A stretch of DNA of 64,000 nt, from assembly GCF_046254955.1 (NCBI RefSeq), contig NZ_JBJXRG010000001.1, positions 930,001-994,000 on the forward strand, read 5' to 3'. The notes under the pieces were generated by a model. It did no database searches. It was not told the origin of the DNA and saw only the letters and a program-made list of their open reading frames with translations. The DNA is from Qipengyuania_C sp046254955. GTDB lineage: Bacteria; Pseudomonadota; Alphaproteobacteria; Sphingomonadales; Sphingomonadaceae. Both the position numbers and the translations under genes were made by a program. Position 1 is the first letter of the stretch. Each line of letters opens with the position of its first letter. Positions 49,795 through 59,449 of the stretch are shown in pieces.

Positions 49795-51084
49795 TCATGC
49801 AGCAGCGCGCTTGCGCCACCAGCGACGCTTCTTCTCGGTCCCGGCCCCTCCGGACTTGAGCACGCGCTTACGGAAGAGGGCAGCGCCGAGCTTGATCGTG
49901 ATCCCTACCCATAAGGCCTGCCAGGCCAATGCAAGCACATGGGGCCAAAGTGTGTCGACCAGAGCGGCTCGTGCGAGCATGGCGAATGGCGAGGACAGCG
50001 GGAATATCGTTGCGGCGAGTTCGTAGTTGGTGCCCAGGAAAGGAATGGCCGAAGCTGCGAAGAAGAACACCAGCAGCTGCACCAATGTTACGGGCATCGA
50101 CAGAGTCTGCACCTCGCGCACAGTTGCGGCCATCCCGCCGATCGCGAGGAACAGCGAGCCCAGCAATAGATACGCCATGGTGAAATAGGCGAGACCCAGC
50201 GCCAGGAACCCAGCCCAACCCAATGCGGGAGTTGGCAGGTCGGACATATCCTGGCTTGTGACCTGCGTAACGGCTTCGCCTACTGCGGCCCACAGCCCGA
50301 CGATAACCCCTCCCCACACGGCTATTCCCACCAGCGACACGCCAAGCATGGCGAACAGTTTGCCTAGAAACAGCGCGTCGAGCGGAATCGCGGCGGCGAG
50401 GATTTCGATGATCTTGTTGGCTTTCTCTTCCACCAGATTGGAAAGCACCATGCCCGCGAGGAGCATGGTCAGCAGGAACAGGAGCATCTGCGACGCTTGC
50501 GCCGTGCGGATGCGGTCGGTGCGAACATTCGCCGCAGTGCTGCTGTTGCGAATCTCGTCCATGGATATCGCGGGAAAAGCGGTGTTGGCCTGGCCGGCGG
50601 CTTCAGCCACGATCAGTTTGACCGACGGGGTAACGCGGGAAATCTGTCCCGGCGGGCCGGTTAACACCGGGTCGGCTACCGTGCCTGACAGTATCGCGGC
50701 AAGGTTGCGATCCTCGTCCGCGAGCAACTCGCGCGTAGTGGCGAACTCACCCGTCGTTTCGTCGACTTCCACCCTCGTCATGGGCGGGAGTAACTGGCCG
50801 ATGTCGCCGGCAAGGTTGGATTTGGCCGTGAAAATCCGCTCGAAATCTTCGTCCGCCATGGCGACGCCGATATGCGTGGCGGCCGATTGACGCTGCACTT
50901 CTCCGCCGATGCCCCCTGCAAGCCCCCCGACCAGGATCGGGAACAGCGGACCCAACAGGAAGAACAGGAAGGCGCGGCTGAAAAGCACGGCGAGGAAATC
51001 GCGGCGCGCGATCACCCATACGGCTTGCCACAGCGCGAGGCGGGAATGCGCTGTCGGGGAGACTTCGGTCACGCGATTGCTCAT
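49795..51084 (-). CDS. ABC transporter permease (NatB-like)
   Basis: 429 residues. A first membrane helix (FLAVLFSRAFLFFLLGPLFPILVGGLAGG) is followed by a large extracytoplasmic region. About five more helices follow in the C-terminal half (MLLFLLTMLLAGMVLSNLVEEKANK, LFAMLGVSLVGIAVWGGVIVGLWAAVG and others), the layout of ABC-2/NatB permeases. It pairs with the ATPase encoded directly upstream (ATGA overlap at 51081-51084). It probably exports an ion, lipid or drug; the substrate is unknown. Confidence 0.9.
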   Translation of the reverse strand: MSNRVTEVSPTAHSRLALWQAVWVIARRDFLAVLFSRAFLFFLLGPLFPILVGGLAGGIGGEVQRQSAATHIGVAMADEDFERIFTAKSNLAGDIGQLLPPMTRVEVDETTGEFATTRELLADEDRNLAAILSGTVADPVLTGPPGQISRVTPSVKLIVAEAAGQANTAFPAISMDEIRNSSTAANVRTDRIRTAQASQMLLFLLTMLLAGMVLSNLVEEKANKIIEILAAAIPLDALFLGKLFAMLGVSLVGIAVWGGVIVGLWAAVGEAVTQVTSQDMSDLPTPALGWAGFLALGLAYFTMAYLLLGSLFLAIGGMAATVREVQTLSMPVTLVQLLVFFFAASAIPFLGTNYELAATIFPLSSPFAMLARAALVDTLWPHVLALAWQALWVGITIKLGAALFRKRVLKSGGAGTEKKRRWWRKRAAA

Positions 51085-52109
51085 CGCCGGCCTCCCGTAT
51101 CTTTCTCTTCCTCGAGCGCGCTAGCCGCCGCTTCGCCTGCAATATGCACGAAGGCATCGTGCAGCCCGGCCCGCTCGATCGAGAGCGAGAGGATTTCGGC
51201 ATGACCTTCCACCAGGCCTCGTAGCAGACTGTCGGTACCGCCCTCAGGCAGGTCGAAATGCCACAGTGCGGAGCCATCGGCCTTCTCTTCTCGCCGCGCA
51301 TTGGCAGGCAAGGCCTTGCGCCAGTCTCCCTTGGCATCGCCGGTTTCGAGGCGCACTTGCGCGGGGATACGGTCGCGCGCTGCATCGACAGAGCCGGCAT
51401 AGGGGACCTTGCCGCCGGCGATGATGGCAATGCCTTCGCACAAGCGCTCGGCATGAGCGATGACGTGTGTCGAGAAGATGACAGTTGCGCCTTCTGCGGC
51501 GAGGTCTCGGATCAGTTTCTCGAGTTTGCCCTGATTGATTGCATCGAGGCCCGAAAAAGGCTCATCCAGCACCACAAGCCTGGGCTTGTGCACCAAAGTC
51601 CCAAGCAGCTGGACCTGCTGCGCCATGCCCTTGGAGAGCTGGCGAATCTGGCGTTCGGCGGCGTGGTCAAGCCCATGCGCCTCAAGTAGTTCGCGTGCGC
51701 GTTCGCGCCCCAGTTTCAAAGGCAGCCCGCGTAGCGCCCCCATGAACGCAATCGCATCGTAGGCTTTCATTGCCGGGTATAGACCCCGCTCTTCGGGCAG
51801 GTATCCGATCAGCCGTGCAATCTCTTGCGGCTTGTCATGCCCGAACACACGCCGCACGCCTTCATCGGGATCGATAATGCCCAACAGCATGCGCAATGTC
51901 GTGGTCTTGCCAGCGCCATTGGGGCCAAGAATTCCATAGATCGCCCCTGCAGGAACCGAGATGTCGACCCCGTCTACCGCAAGCGTCCCTTCGAACCGTT
52001 TGACGAGGCTGCGCGCCTCAATCGCCAGCTGGCGAGAGGTAGCTGGCGCTGAAGCCTGCACTGCGTCGGGATTGCCCCCCGCATCGGGATCGCTTAGCGC
52101 CATGTCCAT
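51081..52109 (-). CDS. ABC transporter ATP-binding protein (NatA-like)
   Basis: 342 residues. Walker A GPNGAGKTT, the signature LSKGMAQQ and Walker B LVVLDEPFSGLD are intact. The C-terminal extension (about 245-340) fits the DUF4162-type tail of NatA/YhaQ-like exporters. It energises the overlapping permease. An N-terminal 30-residue polar tail precedes the ATPase domain. The partner for export is unknown. Confidence 0.94.
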   Translation of the reverse strand: MDMALSDPDAGGNPDAVQASAPATSRQLAIEARSLVKRFEGTLAVDGVDISVPAGAIYGILGPNGAGKTTTLRMLLGIIDPDEGVRRVFGHDKPQEIARLIGYLPEERGLYPAMKAYDAIAFMGALRGLPLKLGRERARELLEAHGLDHAAERQIRQLSKGMAQQVQLLGTLVHKPRLVVLDEPFSGLDAINQGKLEKLIRDLAAEGATVIFSTHVIAHAERLCEGIAIIAGGKVPYAGSVDAARDRIPAQVRLETGDAKGDWRKALPANARREEKADGSALWHFDLPEGGTDSLLRGLVEGHAEILSLSIERAGLHDAFVHIAGEAAASALEEEKDTGGRR

Positions 52110-52137
52110 GGATCAGGTGGTTAACCCTAGGAAATGA

Positions 52138-53232
52138 ATGGGAGCAACCCCAAGCATGGTTAACGCTGCGCTTCCGGAAAGGTTGAAAGCGCAGCTGGAG
52201 GCGGAGGCGAGGCGCCTCGGCTTCGCGGCATTCGGCGTTGCGCCCGCGGCGGATGACCCGATGCGCGCTAGCCGGTTGAAGCAATGGCTGGCTGAAGAAT
52301 ATCACGGCACGATGGGCTGGATGGAAGCGCGCGCTGAGGTTCGACAGGGGCCGCAAAGCATGTGGCCGGACGTACAAAGCGTTATCGCATTGGGCATGAG
52401 CTATGCGCCTGCGCACGATCCCTTGGCGCTGGAAGGTGTTGGCGACCGCGCGCGGATATCGGTCTACGCGCAAGGCCGCGACTATCACGACATAGTGAAG
52501 AAAGCGGCCAAGGCGCTTGCGCGATACCTTGTCGCTGAAGCCACATCGCTTGGGCTTGGCGATACCCAGCTCAAGGTCTTCGTCGATACCGCGCCGGTAA
52601 TGGAAAAGCCGCTGGGCGAAGCTGCCGGGATTGGTTGGCAGGGCAAGCACAGCAACGTTGTCAGCCGAGAGCATGGCAACTGGCTGTTTCTCGCCGCGAT
52701 TTACACGGCGCTGGAGCTTCCGCCCGACGAACCGCACGAGGATCGCTGCGGCTCATGCAACGCTTGCCAGGACGCATGTCCGACAGATGCATTTCCGCAG
52801 CCATACGTGGTCGATGCGCGGCGCTGTATCTCCTACCTGACGATCGAGCATGATGGGCCGATTCCCGAGGAGTTTCGCGAAGCGATCGGCAACCGGATCT
52901 ATGGCTGCGACGATTGCCTTGCAGTCTGCCCATGGAACAAGTTCGCCGAGACCGCTGCGGCGCATCGCGCCTTCCTGCCGCGCGACGAACTTGTTGCGCC
53001 GCGCCTCGCGGACTTGCTGTCACTCGACGATGCGGCATTCCGGGCGCTTTTCTCCGGCTCGCCAATCAAACGTATTGGGCGCAACCGCTTCGTCAGGAAT
53101 TGCCTGGTAGCGGCTGGTAACTCAGGCGATCAGCACTTGCTCAATCCGGTGGCTGAACTGCAATCAGACCCCGATCCCGTTGTGGCTGAAGCCGCTGGCT
53201 GGGCTATCCGGCGACTTACAGCAACTCCTTGA
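52138..53232 (+). CDS. queG: Epoxyqueuosine reductase
   Basis: 364 residues from the ATG at 52138, which has TAGGAA upstream (an ATG at 52156 is also possible). It reduces epoxyqueuosine to queuosine in tRNA, using cobalamin and two [4Fe-4S] clusters. The cluster motifs are clear: CGSCNACQDACPTDAF and CDDCLAVCPWNKFAE. The N-terminal FGVAPAADDP and MGWMEARAEVRQGPQSMWPDVQSV segments match the family. The end of the gene overlaps the converging flavoprotein gene by 17 bases. Confidence 0.96.
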   Translation: MGATPSMVNAALPERLKAQLEAEARRLGFAAFGVAPAADDPMRASRLKQWLAEEYHGTMGWMEARAEVRQGPQSMWPDVQSVIALGMSYAPAHDPLALEGVGDRARISVYAQGRDYHDIVKKAAKALARYLVAEATSLGLGDTQLKVFVDTAPVMEKPLGEAAGIGWQGKHSNVVSREHGNWLFLAAIYTALELPPDEPHEDRCGSCNACQDACPTDAFPQPYVVDARRCISYLTIEHDGPIPEEFREAIGNRIYGCDDCLAVCPWNKFAETAAAHRAFLPRDELVAPRLADLLSLDDAAFRALFSGSPIKRIGRNRFVRNCLVAAGNSGDQHLLNPVAELQSDPDPVVAEAAGWAIRRLTATP

Positions 53233-54442
53233 GCGGGACATCAATGTTGGCAAGCTGTTCGGGATCGGGCGTCGCCTGCGTTTCGATCAGCTTGCGGCCT
53301 TGCACATAGTCCTTGATACTGTTGACGCAGTCGAGTGCGATCACGCGCCCTTCCTTGAGATAGATAACCGAGAATTTACGGTCCGCCGGATTGCCGCGAA
53401 CAACAGTCGCATCGTGTTCGAGCGACAGGCCGGCAGTTTGCAGCTTGAGATCATACTGGTTCGACCAGAACCACGGGAATGCCGCATAGGGTTGCTTGTC
53501 TCCCATGATTGCCTTGGCGGCAGTGGTGGCCTGATCATTGGCGTTCTGCACCGATTCAAGCCGGATCACCGCATTGTCGGCAAAAGTATTGGCGTGGGCG
53601 GCACAGTCCCCGATCGCATAAATGTCATCGAGTGTCGTCCGGCAGAATTCGTCGACATCGACGCCATTGGTTCCGGACGCGCCTGCTGCAATGAGAGGGC
53701 CGACCGAAGGCACAATTCCGATTCCCACGATTACGATATCGCAAGGCAGCGCCTCGCCATCGGCAAGGATGACCGCCTTGACCTTGCCGTCTTCCAGCTC
53801 GATCCGCTCGAGGCCCGTTTCAGTGCGCACGTCGACGCCATGCGCACGGTGTTCTGCTTCATAAAAGCTTGAGATGGCCTCGCCTGCGACGCGGTTGAGA
53901 ACGCGCGGCAGCGCTTCAAGCAGTGTCACCTCGCAATCGAATTTGCGCAACACAGCTGCGGCTTCGAGCCCGATATACCCGCCGCCGACTACGACCGCAC
54001 GTTTTGCGCCGGCATCGATCTCCGCCCTTAGCTGGTCAACATTGGCGCGGGTCCGAACAGTGTGCATACCCTCGCCATCGGCACCCGGGCACGACAGGCG
54101 CCGCGGCGCACCGCCCCCGGCCCAGACCAGCTTGCGATAGCCAATTCGGCTGCCATCACCGAGCACGACCTCGTGTCCCATCCAGTCGACTTCGGTGACG
54201 TTGGCACTGGTTCGCACGTCAACATTCTTGTCCTGCCAGAACTTCTCCGGCCGAATCAGAATACGCTCGAATGGCTTGTCGCCGGCGAAGTACTCCTTCG
54301 AGAGTGGGGGACGTTCATAGGGGATCTCGGGTTCGCGCCCGAGTATCAGGATGCTATCCTCGTGGCCCGCTTGGCGCAGCGCAATCGCTGCCTGCGCCCC
54401 GCCGTGGCCCGCCCCCACGATCACAACATCGGCTTTGTCCAT
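53216..54442 (-). CDS. FAD-dependent ferredoxin/rubredoxin reductase-like protein
   Basis: 408 residues. Two dinucleotide-binding motifs are present: VIVGAGHGGAQAA (FAD, N-terminus) and VVVGGGYIGLEAA (NADH, about 150-165). The FAD-binding C-terminal motif is DDIYAIGDCA. The C-terminal reductase domain (LQTAGLSLEHDATVVRGNP, then KFSVIYLKEGRV) is typical of the putidaredoxin/ferredoxin-reductase type. Such enzymes pass electrons from NADH to a ferredoxin and on to a P450. The CYP153 gene 3.5 kb away is a possible user, but the genes are not in one operon. Confidence 0.9.
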   Translation of the reverse strand: MDKADVVIVGAGHGGAQAAIALRQAGHEDSILILGREPEIPYERPPLSKEYFAGDKPFERILIRPEKFWQDKNVDVRTSANVTEVDWMGHEVVLGDGSRIGYRKLVWAGGGAPRRLSCPGADGEGMHTVRTRANVDQLRAEIDAGAKRAVVVGGGYIGLEAAAVLRKFDCEVTLLEALPRVLNRVAGEAISSFYEAEHRAHGVDVRTETGLERIELEDGKVKAVILADGEALPCDIVIVGIGIVPSVGPLIAAGASGTNGVDVDEFCRTTLDDIYAIGDCAAHANTFADNAVIRLESVQNANDQATTAAKAIMGDKQPYAAFPWFWSNQYDLKLQTAGLSLEHDATVVRGNPADRKFSVIYLKEGRVIALDCVNSIKDYVQGRKLIETQATPDPEQLANIDVPLKELL

Positions 54443-54505
54443 CGGCCCCGATTCGGCGGAAAATCGCCGTTCGTCAAGCCTATGAACCTTTCCGAAGCGT
54501 CTTGC

Positions 54506-57500
54506 TCAGCGGGCGAGGAGGTTGCGCGCCATACTGGCGATCTGTGCCAGCATGGCCGGGGCCACCGAGGTCTGGCGCTTGGCCCGCGCGATGATACCGC
54601 TGAAGCGCCTGACCGCCTGGGCATTCTCCTGAGACCACTTTTCGACCACTTGCGGCATGTCCTTCTTCGCGCCCTTGCGGCGCGCCAATCGCCGCAGCAG
54701 CTCTAGCCGCATCTGTTGGAAATCGCGCGCGAGCCCCGCAACCAGCAGTCGTTCCCAGACATCGGAAGGGTTCATCATGGCTGCCGTGCTTTGCGCCCAG
54801 TCGAGCCCCAACTTCTCGCCAACATCGGTGAATGCCTGGGTAATGGGCTTGGGTGCAATGCCGGTGTCTCGGGCAAGGTCGGCCAGACCAACTGCGCCAT
54901 CTAGATTGAACAGGTGTGCGACCCGCTCTGCAAGTTTCTCCGAGGCACCGGCGGCAACCAATTCGTCGCGAAGTCCCTGCGATTGCTGGCGCGATTGATT
55001 GGCCAGCAACTGGTCGGTCGATTCGTCCAGTGTGGCGATACGCGCGCCCAGTTCGGCAATCATCTGCGAAGGCACGACATGGCCCGAAGCCGTCCGGAGC
55101 ACGTCAGACATCAGATTGCCGACTGCTGCGGCCACGCGGTCGAACAGTAGCAGCCGAGCAGATTCGTTCATCTTGGCGTGGTCGAGCTCTTCCCACAGCT
55201 CCTCAAGCCCAAACAGGCGATCGACGGTGACGAATGCCGCGGCAACCTCGGCCAGATCGACACCCTCTTCCTCGACCAGCTCGAAGGCGTGGATGAGACC
55301 AAGCCGGTTTACGATCCGGTTGGAAAGCTTGGTGGCAATAAGTTCGGTGCGCAGGCGATGATTGAGAATCTGGTGCCGGAATTTGTCGCGCATGGGCGTG
55401 GGAAACGCCTTGAGCAGTGTCGAGACAAGGGTCTTGTCCTGCGCGAGATCGCCTCCCTCGATCGCATCCTGCAGCATCAGTTTCGCCGATGACAGCAAGA
55501 CGGCCAGTTCAGGCCGCGTAAGTCCGGCGCCATCGCCCGCACGTCGCGAGAGCGTTTCGTTGTCGCCCAGCCCTTCGGTACGGCGATCAAGCCCGCCTTG
55601 ATCCTCAAGCGTTTCCATCAGGCGCAGGTAGGAATCGGTCGCGCTGGAACCGCGCAATTCCGCAATCGAAAGCGCCAGAGCCTGGAGCCGGTTGTCTTCC
55701 AGGACGATCTCGGCGACCTCATCGGTCATCTTCTTGAGCAAGAGGTTGCGGGATCGCTCGCTCAGCTTGCCGGTGCGCTTGGCGGCAGCGAGGGCAATCT
55801 TGATGTTGACCTCGTTGTCCGAACAATCGACCCCGGCAGAATTGTCGATGAAATCGGTGTTGATCCGTCCGCCATTCAACGCGAACTCGATACGTCCGGC
55901 CTGGGTGGAACCGAGATTGGCGCCCTCGCCGATGACCTTGGCTCGGACTTCTTCGGCATCGATGCGCAAGGCATCGTTGGCCGGATCACCGACTTGCGCA
56001 TTATTCTCGTGGCTGGCCTTGATGTAGGTGCCAATTCCGCCGAACCAGATGAGGTCTGCAGAGGATTTGAGAATCGCGGATATGAGCGCGTCCGGCTCCC
56101 ATTCCGCCGTGCCCACACCCAGCGCATCCTGCGCCGCCTTGGTCAGCTTGATCCGCTTTTCGGCGCGCGAGAACACCCCGCCGCCGCGCGAAATCAGATC
56201 GCTATTGTAATCTTCCCAGCTCGAGGAGGCGAGTTCGAACAGGCGCTTGCGCTCCTTCCAGCTCTTGGCCGGATCGGGATCGGGATCGATAAAGATATGC
56301 CGGTGGTCGAACGCCGCGACCAGCTTGATCGCTTTCGAGAGAAGCATGCCGTTGCCAAACACGTCGCCCGACATGTCGCCGCAGCCGACGACGCGTATAG
56401 TATCGGTCTGGACGTCGATACCCATTTCCAGGAAATGGCGCTGGACGCTGACCCATGCGCCCTTCGCGGTGATGCCCATGGCCTTGTGGTCGTATCCGTT
56501 GGAGCCGCCGCTCGCGAATGCGTCATCGAGCCAGAAGTCGCGGCTTTCGGCAATTGCGTTGGCAACATCGCTGAACCGTGCTGTTCCCTTGTCTGCAGCA
56601 ACCACGAAATAGGGATCTTCCCCGTCGCGGATTACCACGCGCTCGGGGTGGACCACCTTGTCCTTGACGATGTTATCGGTGACCGAAAGCAGGCTGCGAA
56701 TGAATACTTCGTAGCTCGCTTGCCCTTCAGCAGCCCAACCTGCGCGATCCTTAGCTGGAGAGGGCAACTGCTTGGGATAGAAGCCGCCTTTTGCGCCGGT
56801 TGGCACGATCACGGCGTTCTTGACCCGCTGCGCCTTCATCAGGCCGAGGATTTCGGTGCGGAAGTCGTCGCGCCGGTCGGACCAGCGTAGGCCGCCGCGC
56901 GCAATTGGTCCGGCGCGCAAGTGGATGCCTTCGACGCGGCGCGAATAGACGAAGATTTCGCGCCATGGCACGGGCTTGGGCAGGCCGGGCACCTTGATCG
57001 ATTCGATTTTGAATGCGAGCGCTTCCTCACGCGCGGGCGCGAAGGCATTGGTGCGCAAGATCGCTTCGATCAACGAGTGATAGAGGCGCAGCAGTCGGTC
57101 ATCATTGATTGCGGCTACCTGGACCAGCGCGCGCCGGATTGATGAGCGCGCCTCGTCGGCTGCGGCCTCGCGCGAACCGGTGAAGTCGGGGTCGTGCAGC
57201 GCATGGAACAGCGCCACGAGGCCAGCCGTCACTTTGGGGGCGCGCTGCAACGCGTCGACCACGGTGTATATGGTGAAACCCATGCCGGTCTGGCGCAGGT
57301 AGCGGTAGAATGCGCGGAGCCATACCGTCTCGCTTTCCGACAGGCCGTTGGCGACCACGAGGCCATTGAAGGTATCGTCTTCGGCCCTGCCGTTCAGCAC
57401 TTCGGCAATTGCCTGCTCGATCGGCTCCGCCCGTTCGATCACGGCGGGAGGATCGATGCCGTCCGGCAGTTCGACCGTGAAATCATGGATCGTGCCAAAA

Positions 57501-59221
57501 TCGCCATCGGCAAGTTTCGTGGGGATTTCCGAGACCACCGTGAAGCCGAAGTTCTCAAGCGCCGGCACGGCGTCGGATAGCGGAAGACTACCCTCGCCCT
57601 GATAGACCTTGAGCCGTAAATCGCCGGCATTGCCGGAGCCAGCCTGGAGCAGCCGCGCATCGCGGTGCCGCTCTGCGCTGGCCGGATCATGGCCGCGCAA
57701 TTGCCGTAGGCGCTGGAGATCGAGCGCCGCCTCGCCTGGACCTTGGTTGGCGCGATATTGCTGGGGGAAGGCATCGGCATAGCGCGCGGCTATCGCAGCT
57801 GCGCGACTGGGCTCGACGATCTCCGCCAATTCACTTTCGACCGCTTCTGCCCATCCGCGCAGCATGGTCTCGAGGCTTTTCTCGATTGCCGCTTCGTCCC
57901 CGATCTTGCCGCTCACTCTCGCGTCGAGCACGAAGCGCAGCATCGCAAGGTTGCCGCCTTCTACTTCGACGCTCCAGTCAAGCATCTGCGCGCCGCTGGC
58001 ATCTTCGATGAGTTCCTCGATCTGCAGCCGCACCTGCGTCGAAAGCATATCGCGCGGCAGCCAGACGAAAGCAAATACGTGGCGCCCGAGCGGTGCTTCA
58101 ACCAGCGCCAAGCGCGGGCGTGGCCGATCAACGAGGCTCATCAGCGCGGTCGAGACACGTTCGACATCATTGTCGGAGAAGCCGATCACCAGGTCGTGCG
58201 GCAGCGTCGTGAGCGCATGGACGAGCGCCTTGCCCGCATGTCCAGCCGGATCGAAATCGAGCCGTTTGAAAAGGGTTTGCAGCTGCTGGCGCAGCCGCGG
58301 CACTGTGGATGGCGGCGCAGCCAGAGCCGCACTGGTCCACACCCCCGAATGGATCGACAGTGCACGCACCTTGCCCCGCTCGCGCTGCGGCACGATAAAT
58401 AGATCGAGCGGCACCCGGCGATGCACATTACTGATGATGTTGGCCTTGACGATCAGCGGCTCGCTCAGGTGGCCGACCTCGCCTTCTTCGAACCATTTGA
58501 AGGCCCGCTCGATCGACGGATCCGCAAGCAGGTTCTTGGCGCTCTTGCGACAAATGCCGAGCACTTCGGACCGCTGTCCATCGCGTGAGACTGTGACATG
58601 ACCGAGCTGGGTCAGCATGCCGCCATTAAGCCACTCGAGCAGCGCGCGGCCTTCGGCGTCTTCAAGACCGGCTGCGTCGCGCGCGGCCTTTTCCTGCAGC
58701 ATGGGCCAATCGGTGACCGCGGCCCTCACATCGGCCAGCGTTGTCCGCAGTGCCTTTTCCAGGCCGCGCCGCTGCCGCGCATCGATACGGTTCGTCTCGA
58801 TGTAGATCATCGATTCGAGCAGCGCGTCCGTTGCCGATTTTCCGAGCGCGGTGAGCTTGCCGGCAGCGGTGCGCCGCACGGCAACTACGGGATGCACAAG
58901 CCGATCGATTGCGAGCCCGTAATCGGACAGCGTGGAAGCTATCGAGTCGACCAGGAACGGCATGTCGTCATTGATGATCGCGATGCGCATGAAGCGTCGC
59001 TCTTCACTGGCGGATTCGATCAGCATGGCCGAACGTAGCGGCTCGCGCTGCATTCCCGCCTCGAGCACGAAGCGCGCGGCCTCGGCGAGACGACCGGTTT
59101 CGAAAGGCGTGTCGCCAGGTAGGACCGATGCGCTGAGCTGCGCGCTCAAAGCCTTGGCAAGTTCAGGAGAATGTTTGGCGGCTGATTTCTTGCCGGCCGA
59201 GCGGGACTGTGTCGTTCCCAT
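54506..59221 (-). CDS. gdhB: NAD-specific glutamate dehydrogenase, large type
   Basis: 1571 residues, within the usual 1500-1650 of the GDH180 family. It converts glutamate and NAD to 2-oxoglutarate, ammonia and NADH, mainly for glutamate catabolism. The long N-terminal regulatory part (about 1-750) is characteristic. The catalytic core is visible: ARGGLRWSDRRDDFRTEILGLMKAQRVKNAVIVPTGAKGGF, with the catalytic lysine in GAKGG, followed by the NAD-binding GCGDMSGDVFGNGML. The C-terminal region (about 1150-1571) is also family-typical. No other gene in the window appears to be co-transcribed with it. Confidence 0.97.
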   Translation of the reverse strand: MGTTQSRSAGKKSAAKHSPELAKALSAQLSASVLPGDTPFETGRLAEAARFVLEAGMQREPLRSAMLIESASEERRFMRIAIINDDMPFLVDSIASTLSDYGLAIDRLVHPVVAVRRTAAGKLTALGKSATDALLESMIYIETNRIDARQRRGLEKALRTTLADVRAAVTDWPMLQEKAARDAAGLEDAEGRALLEWLNGGMLTQLGHVTVSRDGQRSEVLGICRKSAKNLLADPSIERAFKWFEEGEVGHLSEPLIVKANIISNVHRRVPLDLFIVPQRERGKVRALSIHSGVWTSAALAAPPSTVPRLRQQLQTLFKRLDFDPAGHAGKALVHALTTLPHDLVIGFSDNDVERVSTALMSLVDRPRPRLALVEAPLGRHVFAFVWLPRDMLSTQVRLQIEELIEDASGAQMLDWSVEVEGGNLAMLRFVLDARVSGKIGDEAAIEKSLETMLRGWAEAVESELAEIVEPSRAAAIAARYADAFPQQYRANQGPGEAALDLQRLRQLRGHDPASAERHRDARLLQAGSGNAGDLRLKVYQGEGSLPLSDAVPALENFGFTVVSEIPTKLADGDFGTIHDFTVELPDGIDPPAVIERAEPIEQAIAEVLNGRAEDDTFNGLVVANGLSESETVWLRAFYRYLRQTGMGFTIYTVVDALQRAPKVTAGLVALFHALHDPDFTGSREAAADEARSSIRRALVQVAAINDDRLLRLYHSLIEAILRTNAFAPAREEALAFKIESIKVPGLPKPVPWREIFVYSRRVEGIHLRAGPIARGGLRWSDRRDDFRTEILGLMKAQRVKNAVIVPTGAKGGFYPKQLPSPAKDRAGWAAEGQASYEVFIRSLLSVTDNIVKDKVVHPERVVIRDGEDPYFVVAADKGTARFSDVANAIAESRDFWLDDAFASGGSNGYDHKAMGITAKGAWVSVQRHFLEMGIDVQTDTIRVVGCGDMSGDVFGNGMLLSKAIKLVAAFDHRHIFIDPDPDPAKSWKERKRLFELASSSWEDYNSDLISRGGGVFSRAEKRIKLTKAAQDALGVGTAEWEPDALISAILKSSADLIWFGGIGTYIKASHENNAQVGDPANDALRIDAEEVRAKVIGEGANLGSTQAGRIEFALNGGRINTDFIDNSAGVDCSDNEVNIKIALAAAKRTGKLSERSRNLLLKKMTDEVAEIVLEDNRLQALALSIAELRGSSATDSYLRLMETLEDQGGLDRRTEGLGDNETLSRRAGDGAGLTRPELAVLLSSAKLMLQDAIEGGDLAQDKTLVSTLLKAFPTPMRDKFRHQILNHRLRTELIATKLSNRIVNRLGLIHAFELVEEEGVDLAEVAAAFVTVDRLFGLEELWEELDHAKMNESARLLLFDRVAAAVGNLMSDVLRTASGHVVPSQMIAELGARIATLDESTDQLLANQSRQQSQGLRDELVAAGASEKLAERVAHLFNLDGAVGLADLARDTGIAPKPITQAFTDVGEKLGLDWAQSTAAMMNPSDVWERLLVAGLARDFQQMRLELLRRLARRKGAKKDMPQVVEKWSQENAQAVRRFSGIIARAKRQTSVAPAMLAQIASMARNLLAR

Positions 59222-59449
59222 ACCTGCTGCTCCGTTGGGCCGCGCTGCTACGCGTACCCGTTATAATTTTCTTGCTACGTTATGCAGCATAGATGCGCGA
59301 ATAGGCTTCCAGCCGAGTCGCCGCAAGCGTGGTGAGCGGCAAATTTTCTCGATCCCCGCCCGCAAATGCCCACAGCTCTCTACAATAGACATGTATGCCG
59401 GTGTCACCCTTGGCCGGCATGCACTTCGAATGCTCCCGGGCTTGCTCGC

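Noticed and set aside
55598..56890. 430-codon open frame opposite glutamate dehydrogenase
   Set aside because: Antisense shadow of the conserved catalytic core of the dehydrogenase.
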